NCBI GenBank assembly: GCA_943842245.1
Contig: CALTAJ010000001.1
Coordinates: 1 to 64,000, forward strand
Length of the DNA: 64,000 nucleotides
Direction of reading: 5' to 3'
Source of the DNA: an uncultured Flavobacteriaceae bacterium
GTDB lineage: Bacteria; Bacteroidota; Bacteroidia; Flavobacteriales; Flavobacteriaceae
The notes below the pieces were generated by a model. That model saw only the letters and a program-made list of their open reading frames with translations, searched no databases and had not been told where the DNA came from. The stretch's first letter is position 1. Each line of letters opens with the position of its first letter. The position numbers and the translations under genes were made by a program. Of the stretch, positions 34,223 through 45,000 are shown in pieces.

Positions 34223-35479
34223 ATGGGTTCTTTGAGATTGAGTACTTATTTAATAAATAACTTAGAAGAAAATGGCATATCTACTTTTTGGGCAGAGAAT
34301 ATAACTTTGCTGTTACTTTTCATATTAATTTTTATAGCAGGAAGAATTATATTTTGGATTTCCAGAAAGGTTGTTATTGGAATCTTTAATCGTATTGCTA
34401 AAAAAACTAAATCCTCATTCGATGACTTACTTTTAAAAAACAAGGTTCCAGGACTAATATCTTATATCCCTTTTCTTTTTTTTATTTTTGCCTATATCCC
34501 TGGTCTTTTTGAATCAAAGTACGAAGCCTTTTATATTGGTTCAAAAAATATTATAGAATCAATTTCTGTAATTTTATTTCTAAGTATCATTCGTGCTGTA
34601 CTAAAAACTTTAATTGACTATTTAAAGACCATTCCAGCTTTACGTGATAAACCCCTGGACAGTTACCTGCAAGTTGTGATGATTTTTCTCTGGTTTATTG
34701 GAGTAATATTGATTCTCTCTATTTTGACCGGGAAGGATGTTTGGAGTTTCATTACCGCATTAGGTGCTTTATCAGCAGTACTTCTTTTTGTTTTCAAAGA
34801 CACAATTTTAGGATTTGTTGCTAGTGTTCAAATTGCGATTAATGATACTGTACGCATAGGAGACTGGATAAGTATGCCAAATAATAATGCTGATGGAGAT
34901 GTTATTTCTATTAGCCTTTCAACTGTTCAGGTTCAAAACTTTGATAAAACAATTACATCAATACCTACCTATAAATTAATCTCAGATTCTTTTATTAACT
35001 GGAGAGGTATGAGTGAATCTGCTGGTAGAAGAATCAAACGTTCTTTACTAATTAAAGTAAGTAGTGTTCGTTTCCTTGAATCTGATGAAATTCAAAAATT
35101 AAATCAAATAGATCTTTTAACCGATTTTCTAAAAGAAAGAAGTCTTGAGATAGAAAAGGCAAATTTTGAAAAGCAAGTAAATAAAAGTTTGTTGATTAAT
35201 GGTAGAAATTTTACCAATTTAGGTCTGTTTAGATATTACACAGAGGCATATTTGGAAAACCATCCTATGGTAAATTCTGAAATGACTATTATGTGTCGAC
35301 AGTTAGCTCCAACTGCACAAGGAATACCATTAGAAATATATGTATTTAGTAAGGATAAAGAATGGAAAAACTACGAGCATATTTCAGCTGATATTTTTGA
35401 CCATTTATTGGCTGCAACAAAATATTTCTCACTAGAATGTTTTGAATTAAGTACTAGTTTTCCTACAAGTAATTCTTAA
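34223..35479 (+). CDS. Mechanosensitive channel of the MscS family
   Basis: The product has 418 residues. Several transmembrane segments occupy about 22-215, followed by the MscS pore helix and beta domain: TALGALSAVLLFVFKDTILG (residues about 175-200), then the conserved VRIGDWISMP and VQNFDKTITSIPTYKLI. The long C-terminal region and spacing resemble YbdG-type miniconductance channels. It should open under membrane tension in hypo-osmotic shock, a sensible function for a marine bacterium. It follows the decarboxylase gene by 27 bases and ends at a strong terminator. Confidence 0.93.
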   Translation: MGSLRLSTYLINNLEENGISTFWAENITLLLLFILIFIAGRIIFWISRKVVIGIFNRIAKKTKSSFDDLLLKNKVPGLISYIPFLFFIFAYIPGLFESKYEAFYIGSKNIIESISVILFLSIIRAVLKTLIDYLKTIPALRDKPLDSYLQVVMIFLWFIGVILILSILTGKDVWSFITALGALSAVLLFVFKDTILGFVASVQIAINDTVRIGDWISMPNNNADGDVISISLSTVQVQNFDKTITSIPTYKLISDSFINWRGMSESAGRRIKRSLLIKVSSVRFLESDEIQKLNQIDLLTDFLKERSLEIEKANFEKQVNKSLLINGRNFTNLGLFRYYTEAYLENHPMVNSEMTIMCRQLAPTAQGIPLEIYVFSKDKEWKNYEHISADIFDHLLAATKYFSLECFELSTSFPTSNS

Positions 35480-35480
35480 T

Positions 35481-35510
35481 AAAAAAGGCTGCGATTTGCA
35501 GCCTTTTTTT
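35481..35510. terminator. Strong bidirectional terminator
   Basis: A-run, stem GGCTGC (35487-35492), loop GATTT, stem GCAGCC (35498-35503) and a 7-T run. With the flanking A and T runs the stem extends to 12 bp. It separates the convergent MscS gene and BNR-repeat gene and works in both directions. Confidence 0.9.
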
Positions 35511-35524
35511 AAGTTTTAAAACAT

Positions 35525-38500
35525 CTAATCAATCCCTTGACCCATGATATATGGGGCCCCAGCTTCTTTTAAAGCCTTTTCAATCTCGGGAATTTGAATA
35601 TTATTTATTGAAGTAACTTCTTTTCTGAGATCAGATAACAACTTCTTAGCAATTTCTAAGCTCTTCATGTGAAGTGGTGTCGGACCATAAGAATTTCTTA
35701 AACCTGGTGTTGCATTATACAGATAGTTATCTAAACCTGATGGATTTTTTTCACCAACTTCGCTTTTAGAAGGGCTTCCGGATATACTTTTTTTAATTCG
35801 GATTAAGTCAGCCTTTAACTCAGCAATTTTAGGCTCTATAGAACCGGGTAGTATCTTTGCTTTTTTTAGAGCGTTAACCATTGCTTTCTGCATTTTAATA
35901 CTTTCTGATAATACATCTTCAACGGCGCTTATACCGTTATAAAGTTCCGAAACTTCATTTAAATAAGAGTTGTATTCTTCATGACTAATTCCCTTTAAAA
36001 CGCCGTCATATATAGCTTTTACATCGAAAGAAACTGGACCATCAAGCTGAGTAACATCTCCATTTTGAACCAAAGATAGTGAGGCTTGATAAGTTCCTGG
36101 TTTTGCTAAAGCGCCACCGCGATTGTACCTTGGGGATTCTGAAGAAACGGGATAAGGGTTAAAATGTGAAAAATCCCAGGCAATTCGATGGCTACCATCT
36201 CTTGCTCTTTTACTAATCTTATTGATAATATTTCCTTTGTCGTCTTGAATAGTTAAGACAACACTAGCAGCCTCTTCGTCTTTTTCGGCATCTAATGCAT
36301 CCCATCCAGGAAAAGGAATATTCGCATTTCTTTTGTTTAGTTCTATTTCTTTATCTCTTCTAATATCTTCAGCCGTTTTATAATCATCGGCTAAATGGTA
36401 AGTAAAAACAGCACCATATTCTGGGTTTTGTGCAAAATAATAATCTGCTCCTGTATTCCCAATTTTACTTCTTGGAACAAACCATTTGGCTGTTCTAGGA
36501 GCAAAAAGTTTTCCTTTTTGATTCAAATTTTCTTCCGTAAAATCTCTTAATGCACTGTAATCATCTAGAATAAAAAATCCACGTCCAAAAGAAGCCGCAA
36601 CCAAATCATTTTCTCGCTTTTGAATAGTCAAGTCTCGAAAAGATATAGTGGGTGCTCCATCTAGTTTTTGCCATGATTTTCCACCATTTAAAGAAGTATA
36701 AATTCCAAATTCTGTAGCTGCAAAAAGTAAATTCTTTTTAACTGGATCTTGAACCATTCTCCAAATCAAAGTTCGCTTTGGTATATTACTACTAATAGAA
36801 AACCATGTTTGTCCTTTATCGATACTCTTAAATAAATAAGGACTAAAATCACCCTCTTTATGATTATCTAATGACACATAAACTGTATTAACATCAAAAA
36901 GATCTGCTTTAATATCGTTTACAAAACTTCTTGGTGCGAGACCCAAATTAGTTACAGGGATTTTACTCCAAGAATCTCCCCCGTTTTCTGAAACCTGAAT
37001 AAATCCATCATCTGTCCCAGCATAAAGTAAACCCTCCTGAATTGGAGATTCAGAAAGAGAAGTAATAGTATTATAATTAGACATAGCTCCAACATCCCAA
37101 GCATTATCCCAGCTTTGTTTTCGACCCATAATGGGCAGCGTTAGTCGATCTTCATTTCTTGTTAGATCTCCGGAAACTGGTTCCCAGTCATCACCTCTAC
37201 TTTCAGACTTCCATACACGATATGAAGCGAAATATAATCTTTTAGGATTATGTGGACTCACTAAAATAGGAGCATCCCAATTAAAACGCTCATGAGGTTC
37301 ACCCTCTCTTGCTTTTGGCTGAATTGAAACTTTCTCTCCAGTAGTTAAATCTACTCGAAATAGAACTCCTTGCTGATATTCACCGTAAATAATATTATTG
37401 TAGACTGGATCTGTCGCAGATTGATGACCATCTGCGCCAAGAGTTTTATACCAATGTTTATTTGCAATACCCTCTTGCTCATTAGTTGCTGAAGGTCCAC
37501 CAGCAGAACCATTATCTTGAGTCCCTCCAAAAATATGATAGAAGGGTTCAGCATTATTCACTGCTACTTTGTAAAATTGTGTTAGAGGAAGGTTTTTTAT
37601 ATATCGCCAAGTTTCAGCGAGATCAAAAGATTCATAAATCCCAGCATCAGTACCTAACATTATGTAATCTGGATCATCTTTTTTAAATACAATAGCATGA
37701 TTATCTGAATGTTTATCTCTTTCATCTAGTTGTACAAATGTTTTGCCTCCATCCTCAGAAGTTAGAACCCTAACATTCATTAGATATAATCTGTCAAATT
37801 GATGAGGACTGGCATATAATTCTTGATAGTAATGAGGGCCTGTTCCTCCAGAAACAGTATTTGACATTTTTTTCCAAGATTCACCTCGATTTTCAGAACG
37901 ATAAACAGCTCCAGATTTACGATCTAATTCTATTGCAGCATAAACAACGTCTGGGTCTTGAGGAGATATTGCTAATCCTATCTTACCCATATTTCCTCTT
38001 GGTGAATCATCATCATCTATTACACCATCATTGTTTGAATCTGGATTATTAGGCAATCCAGTTTTTAATATTTCCCATTTATCACCACCATTATCAGAAC
38101 GATAAATAGCAGTCCCAGGACCACCTCCCATGAGTGCTGCTACAGTTCTGTGCCTATCCCATGTAGCTGCATATAAAATATTTGGATTTCGAGGGTCAAT
38201 CATAATATCAGTAACTCCTGTCCATTGGTTGTTTCCTAAAACTTTTTCCCAAGAAGATCCTCCATCAATTGTTTTATAGAGTCCCCTCTCTCCCCCTTTA
38301 GTCCATAGAGGTCCTTGAACAGCTACCCAAACAATATTCGAATTATCAGGATGTACTATTATTTCAGAAATGTGTTCTGACTTTCTTAAACCCATATTGC
38401 TCCATGTCTTTCCTCCGTTATCACTTCGGTATATACCGTCACCATATGCAACATGCCTTCCACCAACATTTTCACCTGTTCCAACCCAAACAATCTCTGG

Positions 38501-38827
38501 ATTGGATGGGTCTAAGGTTATACAACCAGTAGAATAAGAAGACTCATCATCAAATATTGGAGACCAAGTAGTTCCCGCATTTACGGTTTTCCATACTCCG
38601 GAAGATCCAGTAGCAACGTACCAAATACTTTCATTTTCAGGATGGAATTTTATATCAGCAATTCTTCCTGACAAAAAAGCAGGACCAACATTTCTTAATT
38701 GAAAAGCATCTAAAGAAACTGTTTTAGCTGTATAACTCGTTTTATTTTTTTTTCTTTTTTGTGCATCTATCGACTGGATAGGTGCCAAAAATGTAAGTAT
38801 CAACAGTGGAATGAGTAAAAATTTCAT
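35525..38827 (-). CDS. Large exported BNR/sortilin-like beta-propeller protein
   Basis: The product has 1100 residues. A signal peptide (about 1-22, ending SIDAQ) predicts export. Residues about 40-770 contain many BNR/Asp-box repeats with the SxDGGxTW pattern (SVNGGKSW, SEDGGKTF, SENGGDSW and others), arranged as in VPS10/sortilin and YVTN-type propellers. The last 300 residues are helical with coiled-coil character (SEIAKKLLSDLRKEVTS-like end). Similar Bacteroidota proteins are often labelled glycosyl hydrolase, but I see no sialidase catalytic residues, so that label is doubtful. It is divergent from an exported zinc metalloprotease gene across 94 bases. Confidence 0.88.
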   Translation of the reverse strand: MKFLLIPLLILTFLAPIQSIDAQKRKKNKTSYTAKTVSLDAFQLRNVGPAFLSGRIADIKFHPENESIWYVATGSSGVWKTVNAGTTWSPIFDDESSYSTGCITLDPSNPEIVWVGTGENVGGRHVAYGDGIYRSDNGGKTWSNMGLRKSEHISEIIVHPDNSNIVWVAVQGPLWTKGGERGLYKTIDGGSSWEKVLGNNQWTGVTDIMIDPRNPNILYAATWDRHRTVAALMGGGPGTAIYRSDNGGDKWEILKTGLPNNPDSNNDGVIDDDDSPRGNMGKIGLAISPQDPDVVYAAIELDRKSGAVYRSENRGESWKKMSNTVSGGTGPHYYQELYASPHQFDRLYLMNVRVLTSEDGGKTFVQLDERDKHSDNHAIVFKKDDPDYIMLGTDAGIYESFDLAETWRYIKNLPLTQFYKVAVNNAEPFYHIFGGTQDNGSAGGPSATNEQEGIANKHWYKTLGADGHQSATDPVYNNIIYGEYQQGVLFRVDLTTGEKVSIQPKAREGEPHERFNWDAPILVSPHNPKRLYFASYRVWKSESRGDDWEPVSGDLTRNEDRLTLPIMGRKQSWDNAWDVGAMSNYNTITSLSESPIQEGLLYAGTDDGFIQVSENGGDSWSKIPVTNLGLAPRSFVNDIKADLFDVNTVYVSLDNHKEGDFSPYLFKSIDKGQTWFSISSNIPKRTLIWRMVQDPVKKNLLFAATEFGIYTSLNGGKSWQKLDGAPTISFRDLTIQKRENDLVAASFGRGFFILDDYSALRDFTEENLNQKGKLFAPRTAKWFVPRSKIGNTGADYYFAQNPEYGAVFTYHLADDYKTAEDIRRDKEIELNKRNANIPFPGWDALDAEKDEEAASVVLTIQDDKGNIINKISKRARDGSHRIAWDFSHFNPYPVSSESPRYNRGGALAKPGTYQASLSLVQNGDVTQLDGPVSFDVKAIYDGVLKGISHEEYNSYLNEVSELYNGISAVEDVLSESIKMQKAMVNALKKAKILPGSIEPKIAELKADLIRIKKSISGSPSKSEVGEKNPSGLDNYLYNATPGLRNSYGPTPLHMKSLEIAKKLLSDLRKEVTSINNIQIPEIEKALKEAGAPYIMGQGID

Positions 38828-38921
38828 AAATAATTTGTTTTAGAATAACACAAATTACTATTTAATTGTTGTTTTAACAATTGAATTCATTGAATTTTTA
38901 GATATTGTATTAAAAATTATA

Positions 38922-41267
38922 ATGAAAATCCAAATTTATTTTTTGATCCTTCTCTTATGCTTTACTAATTTAATTATAGCCCAAAAAAATAATAAAGATG
39001 AAGATGAAAGAAAATCAATTGATTCTTTGACAATAGGACTAACAAAAAAAAAAGGGGTAATTACTTCCTATCAGAAAGAGGACAAGATCTTTTTTGAAAT
39101 TGATAATGACTTATTGAGTAAAGATTTATTAATGGTAACTAGATTTGTAAAATTTCCAGCAAATTTCCAAGCATATCAAAACGCAGGATCAAAAACTAGT
39201 GAACAGCTTATTCACTTTACTAAAAAAAATAAACAACTGCTCATTATTCAGAAAAGCTATATCAATATTGCTGATAAAAAGGATCCTATTGCAAAAAGTG
39301 TTGCTCAAAATAATTTTCCTCCTATTTTAGCTGCTTTTCCAATAAAAAATAATGAAAAAGATCGTTTTTTAATCGATGTCAGTAAATATTTTAACAATGA
39401 TTCCCCTGGTTTTAACATTTTGAGTGCTGCCCAAAAAAAGCAGTTTGGAATTGGAAGTATAGATTCGAAGAGAAGTTTTATCGATGAATTAAAAAGCTTT
39501 AAAGAAAATATTGAGATACGACATACATTAACATATAGATCAAGTAAAGCTCCAAAAGACAATTCAACTAAAACAGTTAGTTTTCAAATCAATCATTCTA
39601 TTATTTTATTACCCACAGAACTCATGCCAATTCGTTATTTAGATCCAAGAGTTGGATGGTTTTACTTAAAAAAATACAATTATAGTTCTGAAGAATTAAA
39701 ATCTGACGAAATACGTGTAATACAACGTTGGAGACTTGAGCCAAAAGACTTGGATGCATATACTCAGGGACAGCTTGTTGAGCCAATCAAACCTATAGTT
39801 TATTATATAGACCCAGCAACACCCATTAAATGGCGTCCTTATTTTAAAAAAGGAATTGAGGACTGGGCTAAAGTATTTGAAAAAGCAGGATTTAAAAATG
39901 CCATTATCGCAAAAGATGCCCCTAGTGAAGAAGAGGATCCAAATTTCAGCTTAGAAGATGTTCGCTATTCTTCTATACGTTACGTTGCAACAACTACAAG
40001 AAATGCCACAGGACCCCGCGTGTCAGATCCACGAACAGGGGAAATTATAGAAAGTGATATTATTTGGTATCACAATCATTTACGTTCTTACCGTAATCGC
40101 TATTTATTGGAAACTGGAGCAGCAAATCCAAAAGCTAGAACACTTGATACTCCAGAAGGAGAAATTGGAGAAATGATACGTCGTGTTATTTCCCACGAAG
40201 TTGGACATGCGTTAGGTTTACCTCATAATATGAAGGCAAGCTCTGCTTACCCGGTCGACTCATTAAGATCTGGGTCTTTTACACAAAAAAATGGTATTGC
40301 CACTACTATTATGGATTATGCACGTTATAATTATGTTGCCCAGCCTGGTGATGAAAATATACGTTTTGTACGTCAATTAGGTCCCTACGACGATTATTCC
40401 ATAGAATGGGGATATAGATTTTTCCCAATGGAAACTTCAGAAACTGAAAAAGTTTCCTTAAGAAAAATGGTGGATAAGAAGAGTATGAATCCCATATATA
40501 TGTATGGTTCAGGAGGAAATGATCCAAACACACAAACCGAAAACATAGGAGATGATCCAATTAAAGCAAGCTATTATGGTATAAAAAATTTAAAAATAGT
40601 CGTAAGCAATCTTGATGATTGGACAACAAAAAAAGGTCAATCCTATGAAGATCTTAACGAATTATACAATGAGACCATTGGAGTTTACCGTCGCTACATT
40701 TATCATGTAATAAAAATGATTGGTGGGATTAATGAAACCGTTATGGTAAAGGGGCAAGACAATGTCCCTTATCAAAGTCTTAATGCTAAAGAGCAAAAAA
40801 GAGCATTAAGCTTTTTAGGTCAAAATCTGTGGCAAACTCAATCTTGGCTTATGAATCCCAATTTGATTTCTAAAATTAAATCTAAAGGCATTTTAAAGGT
40901 TCTTCAAAATCTACAGTTTTCAGCTTTAAATCAAATATTAAGTATACGACGATTAAATCGTATGATTTCAGCTGAGAACACCATAATTGGAGATGGGTTA
41001 AGTCCTGAAGCTCTCATAGAAAAACTTTTTCATACTTTTTTTAAAGAAAACATGCCTTTAGATGATTCAGTTATAGCTTTACAAATTCGCTTTGCCGAAC
41101 GTGTCAAAAAACTAGTTAATGAGAATGAATTAAATCCAAAACTGAAGTCCACCCTGCTAGCTTTTCAAAAACTTATCTATAAAACAGCAAAGAAAAAAAC
41201 TAAAATAGGAAAGGTATCTGAAAAGAATCACTACCTCTATCTTACTAAAATTTCTGAGATACCGTAA
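38922..41267 (+). CDS. Exported zinc-dependent metalloprotease (DUF5117/DUF4953 type)
   Basis: The product has 781 residues with a signal peptide ending IIAQ. The zinc-binding motif HEVGHALGLPH occupies residues 425-435, with the metzincin-like third His and a later Met-turn candidate (IATTIMDYARYNYV). N-terminal and C-terminal flanks match the Bacteroidota metalloprotease family that carries DUF5117 and DUF5118 domains. It should be a periplasmic or secreted peptidase; the substrate is unknown. Located divergently from the large propeller protein. Confidence 0.92.
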   Translation: MKIQIYFLILLLCFTNLIIAQKNNKDEDERKSIDSLTIGLTKKKGVITSYQKEDKIFFEIDNDLLSKDLLMVTRFVKFPANFQAYQNAGSKTSEQLIHFTKKNKQLLIIQKSYINIADKKDPIAKSVAQNNFPPILAAFPIKNNEKDRFLIDVSKYFNNDSPGFNILSAAQKKQFGIGSIDSKRSFIDELKSFKENIEIRHTLTYRSSKAPKDNSTKTVSFQINHSIILLPTELMPIRYLDPRVGWFYLKKYNYSSEELKSDEIRVIQRWRLEPKDLDAYTQGQLVEPIKPIVYYIDPATPIKWRPYFKKGIEDWAKVFEKAGFKNAIIAKDAPSEEEDPNFSLEDVRYSSIRYVATTTRNATGPRVSDPRTGEIIESDIIWYHNHLRSYRNRYLLETGAANPKARTLDTPEGEIGEMIRRVISHEVGHALGLPHNMKASSAYPVDSLRSGSFTQKNGIATTIMDYARYNYVAQPGDENIRFVRQLGPYDDYSIEWGYRFFPMETSETEKVSLRKMVDKKSMNPIYMYGSGGNDPNTQTENIGDDPIKASYYGIKNLKIVVSNLDDWTTKKGQSYEDLNELYNETIGVYRRYIYHVIKMIGGINETVMVKGQDNVPYQSLNAKEQKRALSFLGQNLWQTQSWLMNPNLISKIKSKGILKVLQNLQFSALNQILSIRRLNRMISAENTIIGDGLSPEALIEKLFHTFFKENMPLDDSVIALQIRFAERVKKLVNENELNPKLKSTLLAFQKLIYKTAKKKTKIGKVSEKNHYLYLTKISEIP

Positions 41268-41318
41268 TTTAAAATAAAATTACATTGAAAAATAAAACTC
41301 TTTAATAATTCCATTTTT

Positions 41319-41326
41319 TATATTTG
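41319..41326 (+). promoter_or_regulatory. Candidate -7 promoter element for the TerB-like gene
   Basis: TATATTTG fits TAnnTTTG exactly, 16 bases upstream of the ATG at 41342. A TTG inside this element would be a longer start in frame, but it would overlap the promoter, so the ATG is chosen. Confidence 0.55.
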
Positions 41327-41341
41327 ACAAAAATAAAATAT

Positions 41342-41764
41342 ATGTCATTTTCTAACTTGTACACATCTAGATTTAAAACAAGAAATAGAGACCATTTTGC
41401 TGCTATTGTTCGTTTAGCATTGGCTGATGGAAAAATATCAGATGAAGAACAAGCTTTTATAAATCGCACAGCAATTAACCTCGAAATAGATGAAGCTGAA
41501 GTCGATAATATTATTGAAAATATAAATGATTACCCAATTAATCCTCCAGTTTCAAAACAAATACGCCTTGAAAGACTTTATGATCTTACAAGAATGGTAT
41601 TTACAGATAATATTGCTGATGAAGCAGAAAAAAAATTAATGAACCGTCTAATAATAGGCTTAGGTTTTGAAGCTGATAAAGCAGATTATATTGTCGAAAA
41701 GTCCTTTGAAGAAATTTTAAAAGGAAGTGATGAAGACGAATTTATTGCTGCATTTTTAGCCTAA
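41342..41764 (+). CDS. TerB-family protein
   Basis: The product has 140 residues from the ATG at 41342. It has the TerB all-helical repeat: RLALADGKISDEEQAFINRTA, then a second acidic unit with DNIADEAEKKLMNRLIIGLGF. The conserved DGKISDEE acidic motif is the TerB signature, thought to bind metal. Despite the family name, most members outside ter operons have no shown tellurite role; many are accessory to membrane proteins. Its 3' end overlaps that of a small membrane protein gene on the other strand by 23 bases. Confidence 0.82.
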   Translation: MSFSNLYTSRFKTRNRDHFAAIVRLALADGKISDEEQAFINRTAINLEIDEAEVDNIIENINDYPINPPVSKQIRLERLYDLTRMVFTDNIADEAEKKLMNRLIIGLGFEADKADYIVEKSFEEILKGSDEDEFIAAFLA

Positions 41765-41945
41765 CAAGAATCGCTTTTCCAACAAAGCATATACCACTAT
41801 TAAAAACAACTAAAGCTATTGTTCCCAAATAGAACCAATTAAAGTCTTTTATGAATTTTAATAGGATTGCTTCGCCAAGAAGCGAAAGACCAAAACCGCA
41901 TAGTAAAAGTCCTGTAATTGAGTAAATAAGCCACTTTCTCCGCAT
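41742..41945 (-). CDS. Small two-segment membrane protein
   Basis: The product has 67 residues. A basic start (MRRKW) is followed by two hydrophobic segments (about 7-28 and 38-60) and a basic tail (RLKMQQ), so it is a hairpin inner-membrane protein. Family not recognised. It overlaps the TerB stop on the other strand and is read in the same direction as, and upstream of, nothing obvious, so it seems monocistronic. Real coding is supported by the clean membrane topology. Confidence 0.6.
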   Translation of the reverse strand: MRRKWLIYSITGLLLCGFGLSLLGEAILLKFIKDFNWFYLGTIALVVFNSGICFVGKAILVRLKMQQ

Positions 41946-42033
41946 TTTTATTTTAAATATACATTTAATTAGGGACTCATTTACACTGTAGTGACTTGAG
42001 ATTTATATATCCCAATGGCTTTTAAAAAATTAT

Positions 42034-45000
42034 TTAATAAAACTTTTTAAACTTAAAATAAGAGGTGGTTCCTAAAAGAGCTACTATTAAAATTGAATAG
42101 TAAACAAAACTGGGAGTAATAATTTTATCTCCACTGGCATATGAATGAAGACCTACCAAATAAAAATTTACTCCAAAATAGGTCATTAAAATACTTGCAA
42201 AAGCAACAATACTCATTAGGTTGAATATCCAAGCACCACGTAATCCGGGGATTAGTCGCATATGAATTACAAATGCATATACAATAATACTTATAAGAGC
42301 CCATGTCTCTTTTGGATCCCAACCCCAATATCTTCCCCAACTTTCATTGGCCCACATACCACCTAAGAAATTACCTATTGTAAGCATTATTAATCCTACT
42401 GTAATTGCTAACTCATTAATAATAGTTAGCTCTTTAATTCGAAGTTTTATTTTTCTCTTATTTTTATTAGTAGTGATCAAAATTAGAAATAATGAAACTC
42501 CGCCAATTATCATTCCCAAAGCAAAAGGTCCATAACTACCTACAATCACTGCTACATGAATCATTAACCAATAACTATCCAATACAGGGACAAGATTTGC
42601 TATTGCAGGGTCCATCCAGTTCCAATGGGCAATCATCAGAATCATCCCGACTACAAAAGCAGTGGAAGCCATTGTTAAAGCTGATTTACGTCCAAAAGTC
42701 AATCCAAAAAATTGTGTTGCCCAAGCAACATAAATCATAGATTCATATGCATCACTCCAGGGAGCATGTCCTGAAATATACCAACGAGCAATTAACCCAG
42801 CTGTATGTAAAAGAAATAATATTATTAGTAAACCCTTAAATCCCTTTACCAAAAAAGAGAGAAATCGATTAGATTTAAATATCTGAACAATTAAAACAAT
42901 AAAAAATAAAGTGCCGGCATAAATATACCAGCTGTAAAGTTTTTTAAAAATATCATATTTGTTATATGTAATTTCTGCCTTAACAGTTTCCTTTGAGGGA
43001 ATTACTTCATTTCCAAACTTCTTTTGAAAACCATAAATGCTTTCTAATAAATTATCCGCCTGTTTGTAATCTTGGTCTTTTTGAGCCAATCTGAGAGATT
43101 GAAAATATAGTGGTAAAATATTTCGAACATAGAGTGAATCTTTACCTTTAAAATTTGCTTCAGCTAGCTCTGGATATGAAACCCACTTATTATTTTCATC
43201 GTTTGGAATAGGAAATATTCGCATCACTTTGCCTTCTAAAGCAGAATATAAAAGATTAACTCGACGATCTAATTCAATGAAGTCCTTTTGGAATTGGTTT
43301 GGCACTGCATTACGGTAAGCTTCTTCAAGGGGAACAGCTAATTTGTAATTGCCTTGGTTATCGAAAAAAGAAAGTAATGGTGCATATTCAGCCTTTTTTC
43401 GAAAGATTGACTCTTTTAGTTTAATACCCGTAAGTTTTCTAATACTATCGTTTCCCCGTTTTAGATAAATCAAAGGTACATTGTACCAAACTGCAGGGTT
43501 ATTCATAATTGACAATAATACTTGGTCTGAATTTAGGCCCTTGTATGTATCGCTTTTACTAACTTTTCGCAACAACTCAGAAGAGAAAGTATTTGCAGGT
43601 TTCATTCGCCCACCAGAATCTTGAATGATCAATTCACCAAATTTTCTGGCGTGTATTTCAGAAAAAGCATCTGCCTGAATAATAGAATCAAAATCAATTG
43701 CCCCTGTTTGTTGATGAATAGGTATTTGAGCGTTCAGATTAAAAATTTGTGAAGAAAAAAGGACTAAAAAAATTGTTAATGCATTCTTTTTTTGATTGAG
43801 TTTGTCTAATGCTTTAGATAAGTCTTTAAATCGAGTTTTTCCAATAAAGAAAATCCCTAACATACTTAAATAAAGTAATATGTACCCTACATATGTAACA
43901 TATGTTCCCCACCAATCGTGATTTACAGAAAGAATAGTTCCTTTTTCGTCAGGATTAAAAGAAGCTTGAAAAAAACGGAAACCTTTATGATCCAATACGT
44001 GATTCATAAAAATATCATAATCAAAATTTTCATTGTCTTCTACAGTCACTTTACTCATAAAAGAAGCATAACTTTTTTCAGTTCCAGGGTATTTTTCTGC
44101 AATAAAATCGTTGAGTTTGATTGAAAATGGCAACTCTATTGCTTTAGAACCAAATTGTAAATAAAAGTCTAAACCAGAAACACTTATAGCCTTAGGATCA
44201 TTAACAATACCCTTTCCTCCAAGTAAAGTCACTACTTCACTTTCTCCTTGAGATTGAACCTCTAAACGAAGAGCATTTTGAACTGATTCTCCTTGAGAGT
44301 CTGCTTTAACTATATCGAATTTTCCTCGCAGTGCAGGCTCCGGTATCACAAATTGAAAATTTGATAAAGTATAAAGCGATCGTAATTGCAAAGGGCTTTC
44401 TGTATTTGAATCTAGATTTCCCTGAAACTGATCTGCCATACGCATAAATTGGCCTGAGAAAGGGGAATTTATTGTGTATAAACCGTCTTTTAAACTGATA
44501 TTTATGGCTCCGCTTTGAGGACGATTGAGAGTGAATAAAATATTATGAATACTGGCAATTTCACCTTCTTTTAAATAATGGTCATGTCGATTCCCGTCAC
44601 CTGCCTCAACAATCTTGAGATATCTTTCTCCGGTATCATCTAAAACTAAACCCTCTGTGACATTTTCCATAAAGTCAACATAAGCTACCCGAAATTCTTG
44701 TCCATTAAATTCATTATTCCAAGAAAAATTATTATTCACATGTTCTGAAAATAAAATATCATCTTGAAGTTTTTTTCTCTGAGGCTTGCCGTTGATGTCC
44801 CCATCTACATAAATAGTCAAATAGGTTTTATCAGAAAGCATTTTACTTTCAGTAACCCCTTCTCGAATTGGCATAACTCCTTCAAAACCAATATAACGAG
44901 TTATGAAAGCACCCGTAAGAATCAAAAGAAAAGAAAGGTGTAATAACAAAACCGCCCATTTTTCTTTCTTATACAAACGGTATCTAAAAATATTACCAAA

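Noticed and set aside
35525-38827. Sialidase annotation for the BNR-repeat protein
   Set aside because: Asp-box repeats occur in many propellers; the catalytic Arg triad and Tyr/Glu pair of sialidases were not found.
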